Shown: positions 32,796-41,388 of the stretch, in pieces
How the letters are laid out: each line of letters opens with the position of its first letter
Position numbering within the stretch: position 1 is the stretch's first letter
Assembly (NCBI GenBank): GCA_965116565.1
Contig: OZ220699.1
Location: forward strand, 3,286,001-3,350,000
Direction of reading: 5' to 3'
DNA from: Bin87 sp965116565
GTDB taxonomy: Bacteria > Chloroflexota > Dehalococcoidia > Lucifugimonadales > UBA3495
DNA length: 64,000 nt
Program-made: the position numbers and the translations under genes
Notes under the pieces: model-generated
Told to the model about the DNA's origin: nothing
Seen by the model: only the letters and a program-made list of their open reading frames with translations
Database searches by the model: none

Positions 32796-33677
32796 ATGCC
32801 AGACTTTGACGATTATCTGATCGTGAGTGAATTCCCCGAAACGCCCATCGAGCGCATGGTCGTGGCATTCAGAGGCTGGCCCGACGCGGGCGACGCGGCG
32901 ACCGCGACCCTGAATTACCTGTTGACCACGTTCCAGGCGGAAAAATTCGCCGAGATCGATCCGGAAGAATTTTTCAACTTCGCCCAGGAACGGCCACGGT
33001 CCACCCGCAGCAAGGACGGCACGCGCCACCTTCATTGGCCGGCGAATGAATTCTATCTCTGGCGAGGCAACCAGGATTCGCCATCAGCGGTACTTTACCT
33101 CGGGACGGAGCCGCACCTGCGCTGGCGCACCTTTTCGTCGCTGGTTGCCAACGTTGCCAAGCGCTGCGGCGTGAAATCGGTGGTACACATCGGCGCATTG
33201 CTGGACGCGGTGCCGCACACCCGGGCGATCCGGTTCACCGGAACCTCCACCAACCGGAACATACAGGGCAGCTTCGACCGCGGCAACATCCGGTCATCCA
33301 ACTACCAGGGACCCTCTGGAATCACGCTGCCGATCTCGGAATCGCTGGCGGCCAACGGAATCAGCTACACGTCGTTGTGGGGCCACGTTTCGCACTACCT
33401 CCACGCCACGCCGAATTTTCGGGTCAGCCTGGGACTGGCGCGTTATCTATCCGATATGCTGGCCCTGCCCATCGACCTCGGCAGACTGTACAGCATGGCC
33501 GACGCCTTCGATCGCGAGGTTGAAAAGGTCATCACCGAGGACGAGCAGCTGGGTAAATACATAGCGACGCTGGAGGAGCGTTACGACGACGCCAGCGAGA
33601 ATCGCGATGCTCGCGACCCGGCCGATTTGGTCAAGGAGCTGGAGCAGTTTCTGCGGGCGGAACGCGGCGGCGCGTAG
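32796..33677 (+). CDS. PAC2 family protein (proteasome-assembly-chaperone-like)
   Basis: 293 residues. The conserved blocks are MVVAFRGWPDAGDAATATLNYL (the Gly-Trp-x-Asp-Ala-Gly start), FFNFAQERP, LYLGTEPHLRWRTFSSLV, VVHIGALLDAVPHTR and SLWGHVSHYLHATPN, all typical of the PAC2 / COG2047 ATP-grasp-like family. In actinobacteria and archaea members accompany proteasomes; in Chloroflexota the partner is unknown. The C-terminal 60 residues are a charged helical tail (EDEQLGKYIATLEERYDD). GGGGCG lies ahead of ATG 32796. Likely monocistronic. Confidence 0.88.
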   Translation: MPDFDDYLIVSEFPETPIERMVVAFRGWPDAGDAATATLNYLLTTFQAEKFAEIDPEEFFNFAQERPRSTRSKDGTRHLHWPANEFYLWRGNQDSPSAVLYLGTEPHLRWRTFSSLVANVAKRCGVKSVVHIGALLDAVPHTRAIRFTGTSTNRNIQGSFDRGNIRSSNYQGPSGITLPISESLAANGISYTSLWGHVSHYLHATPNFRVSLGLARYLSDMLALPIDLGRLYSMADAFDREVEKVITEDEQLGKYIATLEERYDDASENRDARDPADLVKELEQFLRAERGGA

Positions 33678-33697
33678 TCTGCTGCCGCGGCGGCGTC

Positions 33698-33726
33698 TTG
33701 CGGGCCTACCGCCCGGCCGGTATAGT
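33698..33726 (+). promoter_or_regulatory. Promoter of the protoglobin-aroQ-like operon
   Basis: TTGCGG at 33698-33703, 17-bp spacer, TATAGT at 33721-33726; the start codon is at 33767 with GAGGG at 33753-33757. Confidence 0.55.
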
Positions 33727-33766
33727 CAAGCGGACTACCATTCAGCGCTAGCGAGGGTGTCTCTTG

Positions 33767-34450
33767 ATGATTTTTGACTGGCCGGCCCGTATGCGGCAGA
33801 TGGCCGATTTCGTGGGTTTCACCGACGAGGACCTGGCCCTGGTAAGGGGCAGCGGACCGGTCCTGCTGGACCGAGCCGAGGAGTTGACCACCGCCGTTTA
33901 CGACCACTTTCTCCAGTTCCCACCCACCGCCCGGTTCTTCCTGACGCCCGAGGGCGAGATCGACCGGTCCCGCCTGGACCGGCGCAAGCACAGCCTTGCG
34001 CGCTGGCTGCGGGCCAGCATCGACTTTCAACTGGACGAGCAGTTCCCGGTGTTCCTGCTGGCGATGGGAGTGGTGCACAGCAATCCATCGCTGGAACGGG
34101 GATACCTGGGATCGGTGCCGGCGAGGTTCATGATCGGCACGATGTCCTTCGCGCAGACCGCCATTGCCGGCGTGTTGTCGGAAGAAATGGACGACCCTGC
34201 CCTGGTATTGCGGACCGCCACCGCGTGGAACAAGTTGCTCATGCTGCAACTCGATGTGCTGCTGGCGGGCTACGTTACCGAAACGCCGACGCCGGCCGCG
34301 CCCCCGCCGGCCACCGAAGATGAGGGAGCATTGGACGGCGACGCCGACCCGCAGGGGATGCGCCGCGTGCTCACCAACATTCTGGACGAAAACCACCGGA
34401 ACGCCAGCGCCAACGGCTCGGCGCACCAACATCAAGGAGATGAATCATGA
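33767..34450 (+). CDS. Protoglobin / globin-coupled-sensor-like haem protein
   Basis: 227 residues, single domain. FVGFTDEDLALVRGSGPVLLDRAEELTTAVYDHFLQFP then FF near the start match the protoglobin (globin-sensor) family; the conserved HSLARWLRASIDF follows at about residue 75 and a likely haem-pocket His lies in VVHSNPSLERGYLGSVPARF near residue 105. The family binds O2, CO or NO on haem. No signalling output domain is attached; the last 50 residues are a disordered Ala/Pro/Glu/His-rich tail. A TTG one codon upstream is possible but ATG 33767 is better spaced from the GAGGG site. The stop overlaps the next start by four bases (ATGA), so the downstream dehydroquinase-like protein is made together with it. 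Confidence 0.82.
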   Translation: MIFDWPARMRQMADFVGFTDEDLALVRGSGPVLLDRAEELTTAVYDHFLQFPPTARFFLTPEGEIDRSRLDRRKHSLARWLRASIDFQLDEQFPVFLLAMGVVHSNPSLERGYLGSVPARFMIGTMSFAQTAIAGVLSEEMDDPALVLRTATAWNKLLMLQLDVLLAGYVTETPTPAAPPPATEDEGALDGDADPQGMRRVLTNILDENHRNASANGSAHQHQGDES

Positions 34451-34875
34451 CCAAGGTACTGGTGATCCAGGGCGCCGGCATGAACATGCGCGGCAAGGTC
34501 CAGGTCGAAATTTTCGGTCCCAACACGCTGGACCAGATGAACGAGCAGATCCGAGGCTACGGCGAGAGCCTGGGCGTCGATGTCAAAATCGTGCACTCCA
34601 ACGTCGAGGGAGAGGTGGTGAACGCCCTCTACGACGCCTGGGAGGAGGGGTACGACGCCTGCCTGATCAATCCGGCCGGCTACACCACGGTCAACGGCCC
34701 GCTGCGGGGCGCGATCCAGCAGGTCCCCATGCCGGTGATCGAGGTCCACGCCAGCAACCCGACGGCGCGCGGGACGGTCTCGGCGGTGCTGCCGGTGAGC
34801 AAAGGGTGCGTGTACGGGTTCGGGGTTTACGGGTACTATCTGGCCATGGAAGCGGTGAAACACACCGTCGAATAA
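34447..34875 (+). CDS. AroQ-like (type II 3-dehydroquinase fold) protein lacking catalytic residues
   Basis: 142 residues, the size of type II dehydroquinases, with matching order of blocks: VLVIQGAGMNMRGKVQVEIFG (family: NGPNLNLLG.REP..YG), VKIVHSNVEGEVVNALYDA (QSN.EGEL...I), CLINPAGYTTVNGPLRGAI (NPGAYTHTS.AL.DA), IEVHASNPTARG (VH.SN...RE) and the C-terminal VSKGCVYGFGVYGYYLAME (G.I.GFG..GY.LAL). However the catalytic Tyr is Phe, the loop Arg before it is Val, the substrate-binding Asn of NGPN is Gly and the His of YTH is Thr. It is therefore unlikely to catalyse the shikimate step and is probably a paralogue with a new role, translated together with the protoglobin. Confidence 0.72.
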   Translation: MTKVLVIQGAGMNMRGKVQVEIFGPNTLDQMNEQIRGYGESLGVDVKIVHSNVEGEVVNALYDAWEEGYDACLINPAGYTTVNGPLRGAIQQVPMPVIEVHASNPTARGTVSAVLPVSKGCVYGFGVYGYYLAMEAVKHTVE

Positions 34876-34902
34876 AAACCGGGCGGGTTGGCAACCCGCC
34901 CG
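34874..34902 (-). terminator. Terminator of the 63-residue protein gene
   Basis: Palindrome CGGGCGGGTT-GGC-AACCCGCCCG at 34880-34902 is followed, on the minus strand, by GG and TTTTT. It begins at the stop codon of the convergent AroQ-like gene and could also fold in that transcript. Confidence 0.8.
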
Positions 34903-34928
34903 AATCATTGCCACGCGGTCCTGTGGCG

Positions 34929-35120
34929 CTATTCACACCGCAGGCAGCGAACATCCTTGAAGACGGTGTCGTGGATGCCTGGGTTGGTGATCATGTAGTC
35001 CATGATGATGCGGACGACCTTGCCCTCGTCGGCGATGTTGTACTTTTCCTTGGACACGTTGATGAGGCCGACGTGCTCGGCGTTGACGTCAACGGTTAGC
35101 GCTGTTTTAGTCCCTGCCAT
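34929..35120 (-). CDS. Small conserved-looking hypothetical protein
   Basis: 63 residues (MAGTKTALTVDVNAEHVGLI ... DEGKVVRIIMDYMI ... FKDVRCLRCE). Strong AGGAGC ribosome-binding site before ATG 35120 and its own terminator make it a real gene. A central helix pair (YNIADEGKVVRIIMDYMI) resembles a ribbon-helix-helix-like DNA-binding helix, but the first strand is not convincing. The C-terminal CLRC could bind metal. Family not recognised. Confidence 0.65.
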   Translation of the reverse strand: MAGTKTALTVDVNAEHVGLINVSKEKYNIADEGKVVRIIMDYMITNPGIHDTVFKDVRCLRCE

Positions 35121-35308
35121 TTCAATTCGCTCCTGATTTCTGAGAATGTGGGCGGCGGGATCACCGCCGATTTTGCCAGCATATCATAGCGTAGCAAAGA
35201 CGGTTGCCAGCGTGTCGTATCTCCCGGTTTGCGTCGGCGGATCGCTTTGGAAACCGAATGCGGTTTTGGTACGCTGGTGACAGCGAGACTACGAAAAGGA
35301 GGGAGGAC

Positions 35309-35527
35309 ATGACCACCATAGCGACCCGGTTTGTTTGCGCCAAGTGCCAGCACACCGAATACGAGACCGATGAATTCCGCGCAACCGGCGGTAACTTCGC
35401 CAAATTGTTCGACGTGCAGAACAAGAAATTTTCCACGGTATCCTGCAAACAGTGCGGCTACACCGAAATTTACAAGGGCAGCACGTCCACCCTCGGCAAT
35501 GTATTCGACTTCTTCGCCGGCGGTTAA
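35309..35527 (+). CDS. Small zinc-ribbon protein
   Basis: 72 residues. Two Cys pairs (FVCAKCQHTEYE and VSCKQCGYTEIY) 34 residues apart form a zinc ribbon; the spacer has FRATGGNFAKLFDVQNKKF as in YpzI/DUF2082-type nucleic-acid-binding zinc-ribbon proteins. The start is clear (AAAAGGAGGGAGGAC before ATG 35309). The last seven codons and stop are part of a 20-bp tandem duplication. Function unknown; nucleic-acid or protein binding is likely. Confidence 0.85.
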   Translation: MTTIATRFVCAKCQHTEYETDEFRATGGNFAKLFDVQNKKFSTVSCKQCGYTEIYKGSTSTLGNVFDFFAGG

Positions 35528-35549
35528 CCTTCTTCGCCGGCGGTTAACC
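35510..35549. repeat. 20-bp tandem duplication over a stop codon
   Basis: TTCTTCGCCGGCGGTTAACC occurs twice head to tail (35510-35529 and 35530-35549). The first copy contains the stop codon of the zinc-ribbon gene, so the second is a silent trailing copy. Confidence 0.95.
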
Positions 35550-35580
35550 ACCGATTGCCGGACGGCTCAGATATGCAAAA

Positions 35581-35602
35581 GCCCTCCGCGATTGCGGAGG
35601 GC
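35581..35602. terminator. Bidirectional terminator between the zinc-ribbon gene and tRNA-Glu
   Basis: Stem GCCCTCCGC-GATT-GCGGAGGGC. On the minus strand it is followed by TTTTGCAT, serving tRNA-Glu; on the plus strand by GATTTATTTTC, serving the zinc-ribbon gene. Confidence 0.82.
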
Positions 35603-35613
35603 GATTTATTTTC

Positions 35614-35692
35614 TGGTACCCCGGATGGGCTTCGATCCCATGATCTCCACCTTGAAAGGGTGGCGTCCTTGACCAGGCTAGACGACCGGGGC
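35614..35692 (-). tRNA. tRNA-Glu (anticodon TTC), CCA encoded
   Basis: Minus strand: acceptor GCCCCGG / CCGGGGT (G1-T72 wobble), discriminator A and encoded CCA (35616-35614). Anticodon stem CCACC/GGTGG with loop CTTTCAA gives anticodon TTC; T arm ATGGG-ATCGAAG-CCCAT. GTCTAG in the D arm is typical of tRNA-Glu. It lies 48 nt after the argC stop on the same strand and ahead of the bidirectional terminator. Confidence 0.96.
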
Positions 35693-35740
35693 ATAGGCGT
35701 CGCGTGACGACGTTTTTTGATTTTATCACACAACCCGTAT

Positions 35741-36769
35741 TTACGGATAAACGGCCAGGGCTTCCAGCGCCATCTCCTCAGGGAAGCCGCACATGAGGTT
35801 CATGTTCTGCACGGCCTGGCCGGCGGCCCCTTTGACCAGGTTGTCCAGGCAACTGATCACGATGAGCCGGTTGGTGCGCGGATCAACCACCGGATGGACC
35901 AGGCAGTGGTTGTTCCCCAGAGTCTGTTTGGTCTGCGGCGGCGAATTGGTCACCTGTACGAACGCGTCGTCCGCGTAGAAATCCTCGTAGATCTGCCTGA
36001 CGTGCGCGGACGCCTCAGGGTCCTGGGCCACGCGGGGACTCAACGGCGCGTAACACGAACTGAGGATGCCGCGGGTCATGGGAATCAGGTGCGTGAGAAA
36101 CGTGAGATTAACCGGCGCGTCGGACATGGTGTCCAGTTCCTGGCTGATCTCCGGCAGGTGGCGGTGGCCGTTCACCGAGTAGGCCATGACGTTTTCGTTC
36201 ACTTCCGAGAAGTGGGTGGTCATGCTCAGCGAGCGACCGGCGCCTGACACGCCGGACTTGCTGTCCACGATGATGTCGCCGCCGATCAGCCCGTGCTGTA
36301 TGGCGGGTGCGAGGCCCAGGATCGCGCTGCTGGGGTAGCAGCCGGGATTCGCAACCAGCCGCGCGTCGGCGACGGCGTCCCGGTTCAGCTCGGTGAGGCC
36401 GTACACCGCCTCTTCCAGGTAGGTGGGGTCCGGGTGCTCGACGCCGTACCACTGGGAATAGACGTCAGCCTGCTTGAGGCGGAAATCCGCGGAAATGTCC
36501 ACCACCTTGACGCCCTGCTCCAGCAGCGGAATGCAGGCTTCGGCGCTGGCCTTGTGCGGCAGCGCGGAGAAAACCAGGTCCAGTTCATCGCACAGGTCGG
36601 CGGTGATGTCCAGTTCCATGTTATCCAGGTGGGGAAACACCTCGCCCAGGGGCTGTCCGGCGGCGCTGCGCCCGGTGACCGACGCAATTTCCACCTCGGG
36701 ATGATGGCGCAGGATGCGGACCAGTTCGCATCCTGCGTATCCGGTTACGTTGATGATTCCGACTTTCAC
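35741..36769 (-). CDS. argC: N-acetyl-gamma-glutamyl-phosphate reductase ArgC
   Basis: 342 residues. It catalyses NADPH-dependent reduction of N-acetylglutamyl phosphate in arginine synthesis. KVGIINVTGYAGCELVRILR is the Rossmann motif, NPGCYPSSAILGLAP carries the active-site Cys near residue 148, and VNGHRHLPEI holds the conserved His. The ending (IVISCLDNLVKGAAGQAVQN) is family standard. Start GTG 36769 overlaps the nth stop (GTGA), so nth and argC are translationally coupled. The other arginine genes are not in the window. Confidence 0.96.
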   Translation of the reverse strand: MKVGIINVTGYAGCELVRILRHHPEVEIASVTGRSAAGQPLGEVFPHLDNMELDITADLCDELDLVFSALPHKASAEACIPLLEQGVKVVDISADFRLKQADVYSQWYGVEHPDPTYLEEAVYGLTELNRDAVADARLVANPGCYPSSAILGLAPAIQHGLIGGDIIVDSKSGVSGAGRSLSMTTHFSEVNENVMAYSVNGHRHLPEISQELDTMSDAPVNLTFLTHLIPMTRGILSSCYAPLSPRVAQDPEASAHVRQIYEDFYADDAFVQVTNSPPQTKQTLGNNHCLVHPVVDPRTNRLIVISCLDNLVKGAAGQAVQNMNLMCGFPEEMALEALAVYP

Positions 36770-37632
36770 GGTTGAAGCTCCTTCACGACTTGGGTGTGCG
36801 GGACGGGGGTTGGCGTAGCGGACTTGCCGCCGCGTCGCCTGCGTCCGGGAGCCTGACCGTCGGGGCGGTCGGAATCGGCTGTGTCGTTTGCCACGGCGGC
36901 CGCGGCCTCCGCCGCCTCCTGCATGGCCTTTTCGTCGCGGGATGGGCAGCCGTAGTTGACGACGCAAGCCCCGCACAGCGGGCGTTGCGCCTTGCACACC
37001 TTGCGGCCGTGGGTGATGAAAGCGGCGTGGAACGGGTAAACGTCTTCCGGAGGCATGGCGGCCTCCAGCACCTCGTGGGCCTTGTCGGCATTGACCTTGG
37101 GGCCGATGATGCCGAGCCGTTGGCTCACCCTGAAAATATGGGTGTCGACCGCCATCGCCGGCATGCCCAACGAGAAGCTCAGGATGATGCCGGCCGATTT
37201 GGGGCCAATGCCCGGCAACTGCCTCAGCCACGCCCGAGCCTCGTCCATGGGCATTTCGGCGAGGAAAGTCAGATCCAGCGAGCCGTCATTGAGTTCCAGA
37301 ATACGATTGAGGACGGTCTTGATGCGGGGGGCCTTGATCTTGGCCAACCCACCGCCCGAGATCGCTTCCTCGATGGCCTCAACTTCACCCGCGGCGACCG
37401 CCTCCAACGTGCCGAACTGCTCCATCAGCGTGCGGAACGCCCGCTCGGAATTGCGGTCCGAGGTGTGTTGGGAAAGGATGGTGAACGTTAGCTCATGCGC
37501 CGGATCCAGCCGAGGCTCGTTGGCGAACGGGCCATGCTCTTCGGTCATCAGCCGGATGGCGTCGGAGATGGTGACGCCCGGCTTCTTGGTGCGCCGCGGA
37601 CGGCGTGTTTTGGCGGCTTTCTTAGGTGGCAT
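36766..37632 (-). CDS. nth: Endonuclease III (Nth) DNA glycosylase/AP lyase
   Basis: 288 residues, longer than the usual 210-220 because of both ends. It removes oxidised pyrimidines and cuts the abasic site. Visible: SQHTSDRNSERAFRTL, the helix-hairpin-helix LPGIGPKSAGII with the catalytic Lys, the catalytic Asp in AVDTHIFRVSQRLG near residue 158, and the 4Fe-4S loop CKAQRPLCGACVVNYGC (C-x6-C-x2-C-x5-C). A basic N-terminal arm (PPKKAAKTRRPRRTKKP) and an Ala/Arg-rich C-terminal tail of about 50 residues probably bind DNA or are disordered. Overlaps argC by four bases. Confidence 0.95.
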   Translation of the reverse strand: MPPKKAAKTRRPRRTKKPGVTISDAIRLMTEEHGPFANEPRLDPAHELTFTILSQHTSDRNSERAFRTLMEQFGTLEAVAAGEVEAIEEAISGGGLAKIKAPRIKTVLNRILELNDGSLDLTFLAEMPMDEARAWLRQLPGIGPKSAGIILSFSLGMPAMAVDTHIFRVSQRLGIIGPKVNADKAHEVLEAAMPPEDVYPFHAAFITHGRKVCKAQRPLCGACVVNYGCPSRDEKAMQEAAEAAAAVANDTADSDRPDGQAPGRRRRGGKSATPTPVPHTQVVKELQP

Positions 37633-37703
37633 TTCCCGGTCGCCGACGCAGGATCAGGTTCGGTGGCAGGGGGATTTTAGCACAGCGCAACGCCCGTGGG
37701 AGA

Positions 37704-39005
37704 TCAGGATGTCTCGGTTTGCGGCCGCGTCAAAGTTTGCGGCGGAGGGTCCGAGGGCCGCGTCACCAACGGAGTCAGGAACAGGGCCGGCAGCGAGATC
37801 GCGATGCACGCCAAAGCGTTCAGCGTGACCGACATCTGGATGCCGATCCGGTCGCCCAGCCAACCCATCAACAGGACCCCGGGCGGCGTCCCTATGCCGA
37901 TGCACAGGCTCTGCAAACCCACCATGCGGCCCCGCATCTCCGGGGGCGACGACCTCATGGTGATGGCGCCCTGCATCGTCCCGAAGCAGGACAGGCCAAT
38001 CCCGCTCAGAACGAGGATCGCAAAGGTCACCGCGTACCACGGCGACCATACGAAAATCGTGGACGTTATCATCACGCTGAATGCGCCGGCCGCGAATATC
38101 CGCCCGTGATAGCGCACGGTGCCGACCGATGCCAGGATGACCGCCGTCACCAATTGACCGACCGACTCCGCCGCGGCCAGAACTCCCACCAGCGTCTCGC
38201 CGACCCCCAGGTGGTCCCTTCCGATGGCCGGCACGAACTGACGGGCCGGGAACGCCAGCCCATTGATCATTATGGTGATGAACAGCATTCCCATCAGTTG
38301 ACGGTGGCTGAAGGCGGCCCGCACCACGTCGCCCAGGCTGTTCCAGATCGGCTCCACGCGCCATTCCCGCTCCACCCGGGGAATGCGTACGCGGATCGCC
38401 AGCGCGACGGCTATCAAATGCATCACGGCGATCGCGGCGTAGGCCCAGGTGTAACCGGGGTAGTGCGGCCAGAAATAACCGATATGCTCGATCAGGAAAC
38501 CGCCAACGAATGGCCCGACCATGCGCCCGACGGTGCCGCTCATGGAGTCGATGGACAGGGCGTTGACCACCCGGCGTTCCCCGACTATGTCAAATATGGC
38601 GGTTCGACGCGCCGGGTCTTCCAGGGCGCGGCTGACTCCCTGCATCAGCATGGCGATGAACACATGCCACGGCGCAATGTTGCCGGAGAACAGCAGGTAG
38701 AATAGCGCGACCCCGGCCACAAGCTTGATCATCATTGAAATGATCCATATTTTCTTCCGGTCGAACCGGTCGGCGATGATCCCGGTGAAAGGCGAAAATA
38801 TGGGGCGGGGCAGGTTCTCAAACCCCAGAACCATCCCCAGCATGAGCGTGGAGTTGGTCAGCGAGTAAACCAGAACGCTGGTGACGAGCAGTTCCATCCA
38901 GCGCGTCAACTCGGAAACGTTCACCACGTACCAGATAGCCCGAAAGCGGGGGTTCTGGAAAACCTCCATCATGGGTGATGCCGAGCGACCGGCGGAAATT
39001 GCCAA
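37704..39005 (-). CDS. MFS transporter
   Basis: 433 residues with about twelve hydrophobic helices. SPFTGIIADRFDRKKIWIIS near residue 80 is the loop 2-3 signature of the major facilitator superfamily, in the MFS_3-like / enterobactin-exporter group that often exports small molecules. EDPARRTAIFDIVGERRVVNALS between helices is typical of that group. I keep TTG 39005 as start (AGAGG five bases upstream); ATG 38972 would remove 11 residues and still leave all helices. Substrate unknown. It is divergent from the sulfotransferase gene. Confidence 0.87.
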   Translation of the reverse strand: MAISAGRSASPMMEVFQNPRFRAIWYVVNVSELTRWMELLVTSVLVYSLTNSTLMLGMVLGFENLPRPIFSPFTGIIADRFDRKKIWIISMMIKLVAGVALFYLLFSGNIAPWHVFIAMLMQGVSRALEDPARRTAIFDIVGERRVVNALSIDSMSGTVGRMVGPFVGGFLIEHIGYFWPHYPGYTWAYAAIAVMHLIAVALAIRVRIPRVEREWRVEPIWNSLGDVVRAAFSHRQLMGMLFITIMINGLAFPARQFVPAIGRDHLGVGETLVGVLAAAESVGQLVTAVILASVGTVRYHGRIFAAGAFSVMITSTIFVWSPWYAVTFAILVLSGIGLSCFGTMQGAITMRSSPPEMRGRMVGLQSLCIGIGTPPGVLLMGWLGDRIGIQMSVTLNALACIAISLPALFLTPLVTRPSDPPPQTLTRPQTETS

Positions 39006-39206
39006 CTGGACCTCTCAGATGAACGTCGGGCGACGCTCGCGCACGGCGGATTTTACACCCACGTAACACGCCGCCGCTTGCGTTAGCCGTGCCGGATTGC
39101 CGCGGTTGGCATGCCCGGTGCAACGCGCGCCAGCAGTGCGGTATAATCCGGTTTGTTGATGACCCTAGGGATCCGTAACCATCTCTGCTGGCAAGGATCG
39201 GTCGAA

Positions 39207-40463
39207 ATGACTACTTCCAGAGTTACCAACGACCAACAGGAAGCCCGTCGAGGGCCTCGATTCGTGCGCAGCGGGTACAGACCGGCCGCGCGCACCGAAG
39301 CTGACACCGGGTTCACCACCGGATTCAACAGCTTCCTGGCCACGGGCCGGCTCTCCCTGGCCCTGCGTCTCGCCTTCCGCTACGGCGTGGACCGTCAGTA
39401 CATCCCGCGATATCTGGGCATCCTGGCCACCGACGTGGCGTTCGCGCCGTTCCGGTTCTGGCAGAGCGTGGCGTACGGCCGCCGCATCGAGCAGACCGAA
39501 ATCCACCCGGAGCCGATATTCCTCCTCGGCTTCTGGCGTTCCGGCACCACGTTGCTGCACAACCTGTTCGCGTGCGATCCCCGGTGGGGTTTCGTCAACA
39601 CCTACCAGGCTGCCCTCCCCGACCTTTTCCTCGCCGGCCAGAACCGCCTGCGCCGCATGCTCACGTCCGCGCTGCCTGAAAACCGGGGCATCGACAACAT
39701 CCCCGTCGATTTCGCCATGCCGCAGGAAGAGGAAATCGCCCTGATGTGCGCCAGTGGCCTCAGTCCGTACGTGTCGCTGAACTTCCCGCGCACCGCCGAC
39801 CGAACCCTTGAGTACCTCTTCATGGGCGACGGTGTCGATCCCAACGAACGCGAACAATGGCGCGCGGAATACACTAAGCTCCTGAAGGCCGCCAGCTTCC
39901 ACATGGACGGCAAGCCGCTGGTATTGAAATCGCCGTCCAACACCAGTCGCATCGAGGCGCTGCTCGAACTGTTCCCCGATGCCAGGTTCGTGTACATCCA
40001 GCGGAATCCCTACGACACGGTCCGCTCATATATGCACCTGCTGCGGTTGATGAACGGCTGGCATGCCCTTCAGCACTTCGATTTCGATGAGTTGATGTTC
40101 CGGCAGATCAGGATATACCGGCGCATGGCCGAGACCTACCTGCAGCAACGCCGCCTGATCCCCGATGGCCGGCTCATCGAGATTAGATACGAGGACCTGG
40201 AGCATGACAAGATCGGCGAAATGCAGCGGATCTATCGTGCCCTGAATCTGGACGGCTACGACACGTTCGCACCGGACCTGGAAGACTACGTGGCATCCAT
40301 CTCCGATTTCCAGAAGAACCCGTCGCAGATCAGCGACCAGGTGATCCAACTGGTCAACGACTACGTTCCCTTCCTGGTGTCCGAGTTCGGCTACGAGTTC
40401 CTGGAAGCGTCTGTGGGAACGGAAGGAGTCGGCCGTGATAACATCGAAGTGCGCAACCAGTAA
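39207..40463 (+). CDS. Sulfotransferase family protein
   Basis: 418 residues. The PAPS 5'-phosphate-binding loop is IFLLGFWRSGTTLLHNLFA near residue 110, and the 3'-phosphate region is GKPLVLKSPSNTSRIEALLELFPDARFVYIQRNPYDTVRS near residues 235-275. RLIEIRYEDLEHD is also conserved. Members (PF13469 group) transfer sulfate from PAPS to lipids, carbohydrates or small molecules. TATAAT at 39142-39147 may be its -10. It is followed 13 nt later by an esterase gene, so they are probably co-transcribed. Acceptor unknown. Confidence 0.88.
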   Translation: MTTSRVTNDQQEARRGPRFVRSGYRPAARTEADTGFTTGFNSFLATGRLSLALRLAFRYGVDRQYIPRYLGILATDVAFAPFRFWQSVAYGRRIEQTEIHPEPIFLLGFWRSGTTLLHNLFACDPRWGFVNTYQAALPDLFLAGQNRLRRMLTSALPENRGIDNIPVDFAMPQEEEIALMCASGLSPYVSLNFPRTADRTLEYLFMGDGVDPNEREQWRAEYTKLLKAASFHMDGKPLVLKSPSNTSRIEALLELFPDARFVYIQRNPYDTVRSYMHLLRLMNGWHALQHFDFDELMFRQIRIYRRMAETYLQQRRLIPDGRLIEIRYEDLEHDKIGEMQRIYRALNLDGYDTFAPDLEDYVASISDFQKNPSQISDQVIQLVNDYVPFLVSEFGYEFLEASVGTEGVGRDNIEVRNQ

Positions 40464-40476
40464 AGGGAGGCAGTAA

Positions 40477-41361
40477 ATGGACCAGGCAGTCACCGACTTC
40501 TGGGTAGCAACCCGGGCAATACTCGACGAAACGCCCGTGAACGCCACGCTCACGGAATGTCCCGAGCGCAGTGGACGCGAATACGAAACCTGGAGCGTCT
40601 CCCTCAGCAGCTATGGCGGCCAGCGCCTCCGAGCTTTCTACACCACTCCACGACACGGCAATGCGTCAAGCAAGTATCCCGCCATGCTCGCCGTCCCCGG
40701 ATACGGTGGCGGCAAGGAAATTCCATACCACGTGGTGATGCACGGTTTCGCGGTCCTTACCCTGTACCCGCGGGCACAGGGCGAGAGCATCCCCGAGTAT
40801 GATCTCCCGGAAGGGACCAACAAGCTGACCTACAACGTCACCGACCGGGACACATACTACTATCGCGCCGGTTACATGGACTGCGTGCGCGGTGTGGACT
40901 TCCTCGCCGAACGGGATGAGGTGGACGAAAATCGCATCGGCATGTGGAGCCGCAGCCAGGGCGGCGGTTTCACCCTGTCAACCGCTGCGCTGGATCAGCG
41001 ACTCGCGGCGGCCGTCGCCGAACAGCCTTTCATGTGCAACTACCCGGTCGCCATCGACATAGACACGCGCCCGTACCACGAATTGTACAACTACGCGCAG
41101 GAGCATCCCGAACAGCGCCAGGCCATGCTCGACACCCTGCGCTACTTCGACACCATGACGCTGGCCGACGCCATCGAGTGCCCCATTCTGGTCGATATCG
41201 GCATGGCCGACACCACCTGCCCATACGACACCATCATGCCCGTGTTCGACCGAATCCGGTCGCACAAATCGCTGCTGGTGTACCCCGACCTGCCCCACAG
41301 CCCCTGCACCGATTTCAACGTCCACGCCATGAACTGGCTGAAGCGATACCTGGGAACGTAA
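40477..41361 (+). CDS. AXE1-type alpha/beta-hydrolase (acetyl xylan esterase family)
   Basis: 294 residues. YPAMLAVPGYGGGKE, RAGYMDCVRGVDFLAER and RIGMWSRSQGGGFTLS follow the AXE1 / cephalosporin-C-deacetylase family; Ser in SRSQGG near residue 160 is the nucleophile, Asp in DIGMADTTCP near 246 and His in YPDLPHSP near 273 complete the triad. It should remove acetyl or other small acyl groups from sugars. No signal peptide, so cytoplasmic. AGGGAGG lies before ATG 40477. Confidence 0.87.
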   Translation: MDQAVTDFWVATRAILDETPVNATLTECPERSGREYETWSVSLSSYGGQRLRAFYTTPRHGNASSKYPAMLAVPGYGGGKEIPYHVVMHGFAVLTLYPRAQGESIPEYDLPEGTNKLTYNVTDRDTYYYRAGYMDCVRGVDFLAERDEVDENRIGMWSRSQGGGFTLSTAALDQRLAAAVAEQPFMCNYPVAIDIDTRPYHELYNYAQEHPEQRQAMLDTLRYFDTMTLADAIECPILVDIGMADTTCPYDTIMPVFDRIRSHKSLLVYPDLPHSPCTDFNVHAMNWLKRYLGT

Positions 41362-41388
41362 CGCCACCCGGCGCCAGAGAGGTCGCGG

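Noticed and set aside
34447..34875. Calling this gene a functional shikimate-pathway aroQ
   Set aside because: Four active-site positions are replaced and no other aromatic-synthesis gene is nearby; only the fold is supported.
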